From positions 47,967 to 111,966 of the forward strand of contig CAKVEW010000009.1 of assembly GCA_934746015.1 (NCBI GenBank): a stretch of DNA of 64,000 nt, read 5' to 3'. Of the stretch, positions 56,043-64,000 are shown piece by piece. Every line of letters begins with the position of its first letter. Within the stretch, counting starts at the first letter, position 1. Under the pieces are notes generated by a model. The model worked only from the letters and a program-made list of their open reading frames with translations, did not search any database and had not been told where the DNA came from. This DNA comes from an uncultured Clostridium sp. GTDB lineage: Bacteria > Bacillota > Clostridia > Clostridiales > Clostridiaceae. The position numbers and the translations under genes were made by a program.

Positions 56043-56693
56043 ATGAAGAAAATTACAAGTTTGCTATTATCTTTTATGATGATCTTTTCTTTAATTGGAT
56101 GTAGTAGTCAGTCCCATGAAGAAGAAATTAAGGATTCTGTAGATACTTACTTTGCAGCAATTAAATCAGGGGATTACAACAAGGCTATGGAAATAACTAC
56201 TAAAGACAGAGGAGATTTTAATGATAGCTTTGGTCTTTCTGAACTTGATTCTTCATTAGTAAGTGGATTTATTAATGATAATATGGGTGAAGCCTTCAAT
56301 GAAGAAGCTAAAAAATTCATTTCTTATATAATTAGTAAAGCTATTGGAGACTACTCAATTGATAAAGTCAAAGAAAAGGATGATGAAGCAATAGTTTCAG
56401 TAAGTGGAAAGTGTATAAACTTTGAAAAGTTCGATCCTTCAACTCTTGAGCTTGATATTGAAGAATTATCTACAAAATACTTAAATGAACATGGTGATGA
56501 ATTAAATAAAATTTATACTGAACAAGGACAAGATGCAATGACTCAAAAGATTTTCGATGATATTACTCCTGAAGTATTTGACAGAATTAAAAAAGTTGTA
56601 GATGATACTGAAAGAATTGAATTTAAAATGGAAATTACAGTGAAGAATTTAGATGGACAATGGTTAATTTCTGATATTCAACAAGTTCAGTAA
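56043..56693 (+). CDS. Predicted lipoprotein with NTF2-like domain
   Basis: Extracellular lipoprotein of 216 residues. A signal peptide with lipobox LIGC makes Cys20 the anchored residue. The mature part begins with a helical DSVDTYFAAIKSGDYNKAMEI segment like that of DUF4878/NTF2-type proteins, and ends in EFKMEITVKNLDGQWLISDIQ, a strand pattern common to the same fold. Function unknown. The ATG at 56043 follows TGGAGGTATATA; the earlier frame opening at 55977 has no such site. Monocistronic with a terminator. Confidence 0.85.
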   Translation: MKKITSLLLSFMMIFSLIGCSSQSHEEEIKDSVDTYFAAIKSGDYNKAMEITTKDRGDFNDSFGLSELDSSLVSGFINDNMGEAFNEEAKKFISYIISKAIGDYSIDKVKEKDDEAIVSVSGKCINFEKFDPSTLELDIEELSTKYLNEHGDELNKIYTEQGQDAMTQKIFDDITPEVFDRIKKVVDDTERIEFKMEITVKNLDGQWLISDIQQVQ

Positions 56694-56751
56694 CAATACA
56701 AATTCTAATTACTAAAAAATTTATTCATTTCCTTGAATAATAAAGTTAGAA

Positions 56752-56778
56752 GGTTGCTGTAGCTACAGCACCTTTTTT
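56752..56778 (+). terminator. Terminator of the lipoprotein gene
   Basis: GCTGTAGCTACAGC palindrome extended to GGT and ACC arms (56752-56772), followed by six T. Confidence 0.88.
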
Positions 56779-56820
56779 GTTTTTAATATTTAAAATAATA
56801 TAATTACTTAATATAAAAAT

Positions 56821-56850
56821 AAAAAACGCCATAATAAAATGACGCTTTTT
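56821..56850 (-). terminator. Terminator of the ABC export operon
   Basis: On the minus strand AAAAAGCGTC and GGCGTTTTTT arms pair with two G-U pairs around a 10-nt loop, ending in T. It lies 16 bp past the permease stop. Confidence 0.8.
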
Positions 56851-56865
56851 ATTATTTAATAAAGT

Positions 56866-59800
56866 TTAATCAACAGATTTTAAGGCCTCAAGCATATCCA
56901 CATTTCTCAAACGCCTATTAACAACAATCCCCAATACAACTGTGATTACTGCAACAACTATAAATGGAATAATGAAGCAATTGTACCATATAGCCGGATT
57001 AAACATAACTTCATCTGGTGGTACAGCATTTAAAATGTAGCTATGAAGTATTTCTCCTAAACCATATCCAACAAGAATTCCAATTGCTGATAGAAGTAGT
57101 GTTTCACGATAAATATACATTGTAACTTCTTTATCAAAGAAGCCTAATACTTTTATTGTTGATAATTCTCTTATACGTTCTGAGACATTAATATTAGTTA
57201 AGTTATAAAGGATAACAACTGCTAACATTGCTGCAACAACAATTAATACCATCATAATCTTATCTAGAGAATTAACTATAGTATCAATTTGATTTATTAA
57301 TGTTGTATTTTGAACAACACCTGCCACTCCAGTTAAATCCATAAACTTAATTGCTTGATTTTCAGTATTTTCATTGCTATTATCTTTCAAAGTCACCATA
57401 TTTGCATTTGTCTTATATGATTGATTGAAAATATCTTCATAAGCCTCTTTATTCATAAAAATAAAATGGCCCATATACATTTCTGTAATATCTGTTACTT
57501 TCATCTCACGATCATATTCATTAGAATCTTTAATTGTAATAGTATCTCCTTCTTTAACATTTAGTAACTTAGATAATCGTTCAGAGATAATAACTCCATC
57601 ACCTTGCAACTTTAATGGTTCTTTTGTCTTTCTATTAACAAGATCGATATATTCGTTAAATTGATCATATTCATCTGGAACAATCAATTTAATTATTTGT
57701 TTATCATTATTTTTACCTGCTACAGTATTCATCTCTTCATAATAAATAGGTAATTGTCTTTCTATTTCATTAGAATTCAAATTCTCCTCTATTTTATTTT
57801 GTTGATTATCTGTTAAATTATCTTGCTGAGCAACAATTAAATCATAATGAATAATATCACCAAATTGCCTTTCATTAATTCCAGATATAGAATGCTTTAC
57901 ACCAAATCCAGCAAATAGTAATGTAACTGAACCACTAACCCCAAAGATTGTCATAAACATTCTTTTTTTATATCTAAAGATATTACGAGCAGTAACTTTA
58001 TGAGTGAAACTCATTTTATTCCAAATAGGTTTAATACCCTCAAGGAAAATTTTAGATCCAGCAACTGGTGGCTTTGGTAGTAGCAATCTTGCTGGTTCTT
58101 CTTTTAGTTCCTTAACTGCAACAATATATGCAGGAACTACAGCACTTATAAATGAAAGAAGTAATGCAAATAATGTTATTCCCCATTGGAAATGTAATTC
58201 TATTTTTGGTAATATAAAGCCATGGCGATATGCGTTATATACAATCATCGGTAACACAGTATGTCCAAGTATAATTCCAAGAATTGAACCAAGAGTACTA
58301 GATACAAATCCATAAATGGTGAACTTTTTCCATACATCATAATCATCATATCCTAATGCTTTTAAAGTACCAGAATTTATTCTTTCTTCGTCAACAAAAC
58401 GTGTCATAGTTGTAAAAGTAACTAGAGCAGCTACAAAATAAAGAAAAATTGGAAATATATTCGCAAGAGAATCAATAATACTAGCAACACTTCCATAAAT
58501 CTTATATCCTTCAGCACCAGGAGTTTCTCTTCTTGTATCAACTGAATAAACTGGCTCCTTAAGAGTATCTAATGTTTTTTGAGCATCTTCAAGCTTTTCT
58601 TCACTTTCTTTAATTTCTTTTTCTGCATCAACTTTTTTATCTTCAAATTCAATTAACTTTTCTTGATATTCTTTTTCCTTATCAGCAAGTTCATTCCTTG
58701 CATCATTAAGCTTATTTTCTCCTTCGGCTTTTTTAGTTGCTAATTCTTCTTTTGCATTTTCTAATTGAATCTTTTTAGAACTAATTTCTTCATTAGCTTG
58801 ATGTTCTCCAATTTCATAAGCATTTTTACCTTCATCTAATTCTTTTTTACCAGCAGTAAGCTTAGCTTCAGCTTCTCTTAGTGCTATTTCTCCATTTAAC
58901 AATTCTTCATTCTTTTCATCAATTACTTTTTGTCCAGCTTCAATTTGAGCCATACCTGGATTATATACTTCACTAATAAACTTTGAATATTCTGAATTAG
59001 TTTCATCTAGTTTTGCATTTGCATATATTAAACTTTGTTCTAGTTTTGCCTTTTCTTCTGCTGTAAGATTTGGATTACTTAATTGTAGCTTTATACCATT
59101 TATCATTTGATTTAATTCTGCAATACCTTGCTCATAACTCTTCTTTCCATTTTCTAATTGAGATTTTTTTGTATCCAAATCATTTTGTGATTCTTCAATG
59201 GCTTGCTTTCCTGCTTCAAGTTCTTCCTTCTTTTGATTAAAATCAACTACAGCTTGATTATATTCATTTTCTTTTAATTGAATATATGATAGCTTTTCAG
59301 ATAAAACCTTATTTATTTCATTTTCAGCATCTTCTATTTGTTTTTCTGCACTATATATTTCACTTTGTGCATTAGAAACTTCCAAATCAAGCTTATTCTG
59401 ATTTTCATCAATTAAATTCTTTGCAGAATCTATTTGACTCTTTGCCTCATCAAGTTGATTTTGAGTATCAGTTAACTTCTTTTTTGCTTCATCTATCTTC
59501 TCTTGTCCTTCATTGATTTTATCTTGATATTCTTCTTTTATAGAAGATAGCCTGTTCTTTGGTTGATCCTTTAACAACTCTTCTAAATTTTCCTTATGAT
59601 TTTGAATCAAGTCTCTATACTCATTATAATAGGGATCCATACCAACTGTATCTGTATATAATATACGAGCCATCATATAAATATCTGAATCAAAAACTTC
59701 CTTGTTAACAACAGCATATCCTTTTAGTTCACCTGTTCCTGCAGTTGTTTGCCCAAGATTAATTGAAGAAATAATTTCACTTGATTTAACATATCCAACA

Positions 59801-60297
59801 ACCTTGAAGTCATGTCTTTTTAAAACCTTATTTCCACTTATATCTTCAAGTTCACTAAATTGAATTATATCTCCAATTTTATAGTCATCCCTATACTCAT
59901 TGTCTATTGCAATTTCATCATCAGAATCAGGCATACTTCCTTCCACTATATCATACTTAGAAATTTCATCTGGTTTTGAAAATATTCTAAAACTAATATT
60001 AGTATCTTTAATGACAACATCTTTTAAATATCCATACTCAATTTTTTCAGCACCTTCCGCCTTATTAATAACTTTTTCATCATCACTATCAATTCCGTAA
60101 TCACTGATAATTGTTAAATCTGCCAAATTGAGCTTATCAAAATAATTCCTACTTGTGGAACGCATATCTGGTCCAGCAACCTTTAATCCTACTAAAGCAA
60201 AGGATCCGATTGCCATTAGAAAGAAGATAGAAAAAAATCTTCCCCAAGAATTAGTAAATGATTTACGAATATCTTTTCCTAAGGTTATCTTTTTCAT
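56866..60297 (-). CDS. Large FtsX-type ABC permease with coiled-coil insert
   Basis: Membrane permease of 1143 residues. A first helix near 17-40 precedes a MacB-type periplasmic-core domain (about 45-240), then a very long Lys/Glu/Gln-rich coiled coil (about 240-580) with many EGxxxLDExKxxL-like heptads. The first FtsX domain with three helices follows (about 600-760), then a second MacB/FtsX unit (about 785-1143). Permeases of this layout partner a LolD/MacB-type ATPase and act as mechanotransmission machines, often for antimicrobial peptide or wall functions. The ATG at 60297 follows AGGTG; the GTG at 60306 abuts the ATPase stop. Confidence 0.9.
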   Translation of the reverse strand: MKKITLGKDIRKSFTNSWGRFFSIFFLMAIGSFALVGLKVAGPDMRSTSRNYFDKLNLADLTIISDYGIDSDDEKVINKAEGAEKIEYGYLKDVVIKDTNISFRIFSKPDEISKYDIVEGSMPDSDDEIAIDNEYRDDYKIGDIIQFSELEDISGNKVLKRHDFKVVGYVKSSEIISSINLGQTTAGTGELKGYAVVNKEVFDSDIYMMARILYTDTVGMDPYYNEYRDLIQNHKENLEELLKDQPKNRLSSIKEEYQDKINEGQEKIDEAKKKLTDTQNQLDEAKSQIDSAKNLIDENQNKLDLEVSNAQSEIYSAEKQIEDAENEINKVLSEKLSYIQLKENEYNQAVVDFNQKKEELEAGKQAIEESQNDLDTKKSQLENGKKSYEQGIAELNQMINGIKLQLSNPNLTAEEKAKLEQSLIYANAKLDETNSEYSKFISEVYNPGMAQIEAGQKVIDEKNEELLNGEIALREAEAKLTAGKKELDEGKNAYEIGEHQANEEISSKKIQLENAKEELATKKAEGENKLNDARNELADKEKEYQEKLIEFEDKKVDAEKEIKESEEKLEDAQKTLDTLKEPVYSVDTRRETPGAEGYKIYGSVASIIDSLANIFPIFLYFVAALVTFTTMTRFVDEERINSGTLKALGYDDYDVWKKFTIYGFVSSTLGSILGIILGHTVLPMIVYNAYRHGFILPKIELHFQWGITLFALLLSFISAVVPAYIVAVKELKEEPARLLLPKPPVAGSKIFLEGIKPIWNKMSFTHKVTARNIFRYKKRMFMTIFGVSGSVTLLFAGFGVKHSISGINERQFGDIIHYDLIVAQQDNLTDNQQNKIEENLNSNEIERQLPIYYEEMNTVAGKNNDKQIIKLIVPDEYDQFNEYIDLVNRKTKEPLKLQGDGVIISERLSKLLNVKEGDTITIKDSNEYDREMKVTDITEMYMGHFIFMNKEAYEDIFNQSYKTNANMVTLKDNSNENTENQAIKFMDLTGVAGVVQNTTLINQIDTIVNSLDKIMMVLIVVAAMLAVVILYNLTNINVSERIRELSTIKVLGFFDKEVTMYIYRETLLLSAIGILVGYGLGEILHSYILNAVPPDEVMFNPAIWYNCFIIPFIVVAVITVVLGIVVNRRLRNVDMLEALKSVD

Positions 60298-60306
60298 ATT
60301 TTTCAC

Positions 60307-61008
60307 CTACCATTCAATTTCAGCAATTTTTTTAGGATTATGATTAATTTCAATATTTTTAACACTAGCATCATGCATATGAATAACACGATCTGCAATA
60401 GGTGCTATAGCCGCATTATGTGTGACAATAATAACTGTTGCACCTTTTTTACGACTCATATCCTGTAAAATTTGCAAAACTTGTTTTCCTGTATTGTAAT
60501 CTAGTGCCCCAGTAGGTTCATCACACAATAAAATTTTAGGATTTTTTGCTACTGCACGAGCAATTGCTACTCTTTGCTGCTCTCCTCCTGAAAGCTGAGC
60601 TGGAAAATTATTAACTCTCTTTTCAAGTCCTACATCTTCTAAGACTTGAAGTGGATCCATAGCACCTTCAACAATTTCAGATGCAAGTTCAACATTTTCT
60701 TTGGCTGTTAGATTAGAAACAAGGTTATAGAATTGGAAAACAAACCCTACATCATTACGACGATACTTTGTCAATTGCTGTTTATTATAGTTTGCAATAT
60801 CTTTCCCATCTATAATAACTTTGCCTTCATCATTTGTATCCATCCCACCTAAAATATTTAATACTGTAGATTTTCCAGCTCCTGAAGAACCCAAAATAAT
60901 AACTAGTTCACCTTTTTCAATAGAAAAATTCACATCTCTATTTGCTACAATCTCTACTTCTCCAGTCTTATACCTCTTATAACTGTGAATCACTTCAATA
61001 TAACTCAT
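60307..61008 (-). CDS. LolD/MacB-type ABC transporter ATP-binding protein
   Basis: ATPase of 233 residues. Walker A is [10 protein letters not shown] near 38-47, the Q-loop [17 protein letters not shown] near 88-104, the signature LSGGEQQR near 138-145, and Walker [12 protein letters not shown] near 158-168. The insert and the short size fit MacB/LolD-type exporters driving FtsX permeases. It is directly followed by the large permease gene and is divergent from a TetR-type gene with overlapping promoters. AAAGGAGGAAAAT precedes the ATG. Confidence 0.95.
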   Translation of the reverse strand: MSYIEVIHSYKRYKTGEVEIVANRDVNFSIEKGELVIILGSSGAGKSTVLNILGGMDTNDEGKVIIDGKDIANYNKQQLTKYRRNDVGFVFQFYNLVSNLTAKENVELASEIVEGAMDPLQVLEDVGLEKRVNNFPAQLSGGEQQRVAIARAVAKNPKILLCDEPTGALDYNTGKQVLQILQDMSRKKGATVIIVTHNAAIAPIADRVIHMHDASVKNIEINHNPKKIAEIEW

Positions 61009-61044
61009 ATTTTCCTCCTTTCTTAAACCAACTCACTAAATGAA

Positions 61045-61054
61045 CAACATGTTG
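61045..61054. promoter_or_regulatory. Candidate TetR operator palindrome
   Basis: CAACATGTTG, a 10-bp palindrome at the -35 region of the tetR promoter and just downstream of the leftward start. TGTTGATTTAA immediately beside it (61050-61060) is repeated at 61119-61129, next to the tetR ribosome binding site. Confidence 0.5.
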
Positions 61055-61080
61055 ATTTAATTATGAAATTATTGTATAAT
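61052..61080 (+). promoter_or_regulatory. Promoter of the tetR-like gene
   Basis: TTGATT (61052-61057), 17-bp spacer, perfect TATAAT (61075-61080). Confidence 0.7.
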
Positions 61081-61099
61081 TCTAATATAGAAAAATCAA
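61071..61099 (-). promoter_or_regulatory. Promoter of the ABC export operon
   Basis: Minus-strand TTGATT (61094-61099), 17-bp spacer, TACAAT (61071-61076). Its -10 overlaps the -10 of the rightward promoter, so the two promoters compete. Confidence 0.6.
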
Positions 61100-61142
61100 T
61101 AATCAATTTTTTATAAACTGTTGATTTAAGGAGGTTGTTCTG

Positions 61143-61727
61143 GTGCAAAGGAAGACAGATACAAGAAATCAAATAAAAGAAACTTTTACAAAGTTGTTAA
61201 AAGAAAAGGGCCTAGATTCTCTAACTGTAAGTGATATTGCAAGAGGTGCAGGTATTAATAGAGGTACTTTTTATTTGCACTATTTAGATAAATATGATTT
61301 GATGAATCAATTAGAGGATGTAGCAATTAATGAGTTAACAGATATTCTTCTAAATAATGTTGATGAAAAATTATTAGATGATCCAATAGAAATAATTCCA
61401 TATCATTCAATTCTTGAAGCATTAAAGTATGTAAAAAGTGATTTCGATTTTATTGAAGCCTTAGCTGGACCAGGTGGAGACCCGCAATTTATTCAAAAGA
61501 TTAAAATGATTCTAGAAAACCTTGTGAAAGCAATGATAAAAAAATCAAAGAAACTAGAATTTTCAAAGAAAGGTCTTCCTCAAGATTATGCCAATGAAAT
61601 ATTATTATCAAGTATTACATCTATTATTCTTTTATGGATAAAAAAAGGAGCTAAGGAATCTCCAGAAGAAATTGCTAGAATGATTAGTCAAGCTAAACAA
61701 ATATCACCCTATGAATTACTACTTTAA
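61143..61727 (+). CDS. TetR/AcrR-family transcriptional regulator
   Basis: Regulator of 194 residues. The N-terminal HTH (LTVSDIARGAGINRGTFYLHY near 28-48) is a classic TetR recognition domain. The C-terminal ligand domain resembles the TetR_C_8/Dha-S-type group often found next to ABC exporters in Firmicutes. It is divergent from the export operon, and overlapping promoters with a shared palindrome suggest it represses both. Start is a GTG preceded by AAGGAGG. Confidence 0.92.
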   Translation: MQRKTDTRNQIKETFTKLLKEKGLDSLTVSDIARGAGINRGTFYLHYLDKYDLMNQLEDVAINELTDILLNNVDEKLLDDPIEIIPYHSILEALKYVKSDFDFIEALAGPGGDPQFIQKIKMILENLVKAMIKKSKKLEFSKKGLPQDYANEILLSSITSIILLWIKKGAKESPEEIARMISQAKQISPYELLL

Positions 61728-61742
61728 AAAGTTATATAAATA

Positions 61743-61796
61743 ATTATGAATCTGTCATATTTCTAAATTCAAATTAGATCTATGCAGATTCATAAT
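61743..61796. terminator. Long-loop inverted repeat between convergent genes
   Basis: ATTATGAATCTG (61743-61754) and CAGATTCATAAT (61785-61796), a 12-bp perfect stem with a 30-nt loop. Position between tetR and the DUF815 gene suggests a bidirectional terminator, but T-runs are weak. Confidence 0.5.
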
Positions 61797-61821
61797 ACAT
61801 CTAAATTTATAATTTTATTAG

Positions 61822-63012
61822 TTATTCTTCCATACTTTTTAAGTATTCTACAAATTGACGTGCTGTTCTGCCTGAACGCCCACCTCTCTCCATAGCATAA
61901 CGTTCTGCAAGCATATCAATATTTTCAATATTCTTCACCTTATATTCTTTCACTAATCCATGTACAATATCAAGATATTCATTTTTCCCTGGTTTATGGA
62001 AACAAATAGATAATCCAAATCTATCTGATAATGATATTTGCTCTTGTATTGTTTCATTTCTATGAATATCATCACCTTCTCTATCTGAAAATGACTCCTG
62101 AACTAAATGACGTCTATTACTTGTAGCATATATGACCACATTGGATGTTTTTGCAGTTACAGAACCTTCTAAAATTGCTTTCAAAGCCCCAATTTCTTCA
62201 TTATTTTTTGAAAAAGATAAGTCATCAATAAATATAATAAATTTCAATGGATTGTTTGCAAGCTTGTCTATTAACTCTGGAATTTCAAGCAAATCCTCTT
62301 TTCTTACTTCTATCATCCTTAATCCTTGATTAGCATATTCATTGACAATAGCTTTTACAGTAGAGGATTTTCCCGTTCCTGCATCTCCATACAAAAGTAC
62401 ATTAGCTGCTGGTTTATTTTTTATAAAAGCGTAGGTATTATCAAGTACTCTCTTTCGTTCTCTTTCGTATCCTATATGATTTGATAATCTAATATTATCA
62501 GCATACCTTACAGGTACCACCTCTCCATTATTATAGGTGAACATAATATTATTTGAGTAAATTCTATATCCTACAGTAAATAAATTCTTTATTTTTTCCT
62601 TATACATTTCATTAAAATTATAATCTAAATTTGTTTCCCAGTCTGGTAAAAATATATCATATCCAATTTCTTTTTTTATATCCTGTGATGTTATATTGGA
62701 AATTTCCTGCAAAGTTTCAAGTTCATGCTTTACAACTTCCTCTAACATATTTGAAACATTTTCCTTATTACATATTCTACGAACATACATATTTTCATCT
62801 GATTTGATAAGCTGCCATAAATATTCTGAAAAATTCTCATTCTTTTCAAATAGCTGACGAGCAAAATAGCTATATTTCTCAATTTTATCCCCAACACTTC
62901 TTTCCTCTATGTTAATCATATCAACAAATGCCTTCATAACTCTATCATCCAATATATTATTAAATACTACAAATGCTTTTGTCTTCATATTTATTTGCTC
63001 TAATGAATTCAT
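61822..63012 (-). CDS. AAA-type ATPase of the DUF815 family
   Basis: ATPase of 396 residues. The helical N-terminal domain (about 1-165) is followed by the AAA core with Walker A LLYGDAGTGKSS near 206-217, Walker B FIIFIDDLSF near 257, sensor-1 VVIYATSNRRHL near 288-299 and an arginine-rich C-terminal GGRSGRTARQF segment near 378. Members are cytoplasmic and of unknown role. GGGGGC precedes the ATG. Monocistronic. Confidence 0.9.
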   Translation of the reverse strand: MNSLEQINMKTKAFVVFNNILDDRVMKAFVDMINIEERSVGDKIEKYSYFARQLFEKNENFSEYLWQLIKSDENMYVRRICNKENVSNMLEEVVKHELETLQEISNITSQDIKKEIGYDIFLPDWETNLDYNFNEMYKEKIKNLFTVGYRIYSNNIMFTYNNGEVVPVRYADNIRLSNHIGYERERKRVLDNTYAFIKNKPAANVLLYGDAGTGKSSTVKAIVNEYANQGLRMIEVRKEDLLEIPELIDKLANNPLKFIIFIDDLSFSKNNEEIGALKAILEGSVTAKTSNVVIYATSNRRHLVQESFSDREGDDIHRNETIQEQISLSDRFGLSICFHKPGKNEYLDIVHGLVKEYKVKNIENIDMLAERYAMERGGRSGRTARQFVEYLKSMEE

Positions 63013-63229
63013 AATTAAGCCCCCTTTTTATACTATGGTATAATCTTTCCAAATTCATTTACTTATATTATAAAATATAAATAAATGAATCATCAAGCTA
63101 TTAACTCATACATATCTGTTCGTTTCTAGAATATACGTAATATAGCAATTGAATTTGACTTTATACTTACTATAAGCTTTATAATAAAATTAGAAAATTC
63201 AAAATATTTGTTTTGGGAGAGAAACTTTA

Positions 63230-63544
63230 ATGAGAAATAAAGTAAAAGTAGTTCAATATGGTTGTGGAAAAATGAGTCTATATCTTATGAGATATGTCTT
63301 AGAACATGATGGAGAGCTTGTTGGAGCCATAGATTTAAAACCTGCATTTACAGTTTGCTCTAAAGATGTAAAAGAAATTAAGCTAGATGATACTGAAGTT
63401 ATGACTTTAAAAGAAGTTAAAGCTTTGAAAATTGCGTTTCGTTTATATTATTTTCTTCACAAAAGCTACTTACCATTCCATGAAGAAAATAAATTTATAA
63501 ATTCATTTCATTTTTCATTACTAAGCCTTCTGCCCATAAAATAA
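63230..63544 (+). pseudogene. N-terminal fragment of a DapB/Ord-like dehydrogenase
   Basis: The first 60-65 residues look like the Rossmann start of a dihydrodipicolinate-reductase-like or 2,4-diaminopentanoate dehydrogenase: VKVVQYGCGKMSLYLMRYVL near 5-24 and ELVGAIDLKPA near 29-39. After about residue 68 (KALKIAF) the frame turns into an unrelated Phe/Leu-rich sequence and stops at 104, whereas complete enzymes have about 340 residues. The gene is thus truncated by rearrangement. GGGAGAG precedes the ATG, so it may still be transcribed. Confidence 0.65.
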
Positions 63545-63597
63545 AACCTCCCGAAAAATTATTAATATAATTTTATCAAGAAGTTTATTCACTAACT

Positions 63598-63748
63598 ATA
63601 TATTAAATTTTTGACGCTTCCCTTCGAAGAAGCTAATATAGCTATACTTAAATATATTGAGAGCTGCTATGACAAAAAAGGCTACACTCCTATATAAATT
63701 ACATGACTCCAAATCAATGTGAATTATTAGCTAGAAGTGTAACATAAA
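63598..63748 (+). pseudogene. Remnant of an IS3-type transposase C-terminus
   Basis: One frame reads LPFEEANIAILKYIESCYDK followed by a KGYTPI stretch and a stop at about 63696. The next frame continues with NYMTPNQCELLARSV before its stop at 63748. Together these resemble the end of IS3-family transposases (YIEYYN...KR...YxTPxEY). The frameshift and lost residues show it is decayed. Confidence 0.45.
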
Positions 63749-63939
63749 AAGTTTGACTTTTTGTGTCCAAAATATTGACATAAGACCAATCACAAAGATT
63801 ACATATTCCTGGACATATGGAAGCATCCTTTTGGTGGTGTTCAGCTTACTCTTTTGCAGAAGGAATTTCTGCGTATTTTTCATAGTCTTAATACCTTCTG
63901 CTCCATCTATATAATTTCATTGCTGTAAATGTTAAGATG

Positions 63940-63989
63940 AAAGTGCATAAAAGTTCCAACATGAAAATGTAGGAATTTATGCACTTTTT
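63940..63989 (+). terminator. Hairpin with T-run near the window end
   Basis: Arms at 63940-63957 and 63972-63987, about 16 paired bases with a single bulge, around a 14-nt loop, followed by TT and a T-rich run. It has terminator form, but the transcript it would end is not clear. Confidence 0.6.
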
Positions 63990-64000
63990 ATGTTGTATTT

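Larger units (their letters stand above)
63545..64000. other. Decayed end of the window
   Basis: Beyond the dehydrogenase fragment and the transposase relic I see only broken frames. A GCAGAAGG/CCTTCTGC inverted repeat spans 63856-63901, and a long hairpin stands at 63940-63987. This looks like an insertion and deletion hot spot. Confidence 0.4.

Overview
The window is AT-rich DNA with AGGAGG-type ribosome binding sites and many hairpin-plus-T-run terminators. Gene content (M18 aminopeptidase, GlpP-controlled glycerol genes, three PTS loci, a pcrA-ligA operon, PRK06851 and DUF815 ATPases, YmaF, Sel1 and Y_Y_Y proteins) points to a low-GC, sugar-fermenting Clostridium sensu stricto chromosome. 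No rRNA, tRNA or CRISPR array was recognised. The sequence alone does not fix the species.

Layout. 0-6.4 kb: an M18 peptidase, a manganese-type CDF exporter, an orphan cellobiose-type PTS IIC, and several small genes, two of which look truncated. 6.4-8.1 kb: a complete IS1595-family element with terminal inverted repeats, an 8-bp target duplication and a membrane-anchored passenger gene. 8.2-12.4 kb: nitrilase-fold hydrolase, methyltransferase, XRE regulator and an ABC transporter. 12.5-17.1 kb: a leftward operon with a complete lactose/cellobiose-type PTS (IIA, IIB, IIC), an unknown small membrane protein, a MupG-like phosphoglycosidase and a BadF-type amino-sugar kinase; together these suggest uptake and splitting of a cell-wall or amino-sugar disaccharide. 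17.3-19.8 kb: a large Sel1-repeat protein. 20.4-23.4 kb: glpP-glpF-glpK. 23.7-26.0 kb: a polar amino-acid ABC importer.

26.4-33.4 kb: a PRK06851 ATPase and the pcrA-ligA-(small membrane protein) operon. PcrA is interrupted by a 360-residue intein whose insert looks like a GIY-YIG rather than a LAGLIDADG nuclease. 34.0-40.6 kb: a pseudouridine synthase, three GNATs with a GyrI-like protein, a leaderless lytic transglycosylase beside a seven-repeat Y_Y_Y protein, and a DUF188 protein. 40.8-50.5 kb: a mannose-family PTS operon with transaldolase-like, DeoC, aldo/keto reductase and degenerate M28-like genes. It is divergent from a two-domain mannose-6-phosphate isomerase-like gene and is followed by an RpiR regulator. 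51.1-64 kb: pgi, an endolysin-like amidase, an unusual Cys-rich charged-repeat protein next to YmaF, a lipoprotein, a TetR-controlled MacB/FtsX-type exporter, a DUF815 ATPase, and a decayed end holding a dehydrogenase fragment and an IS3-like remnant.

The features most worth a second look are the PcrA intein with its atypical nuclease, the IS1595 element with cargo, the shared TTTTATTTCA/TGAAATAAA inverted repeats at the promoters of two PTS loci, a dispersed intergenic repeat family built of 7-bp units capped by a small hairpin, the catalytically eroded M28-like protein within a sugar operon, and the Cys-rich charged protein.
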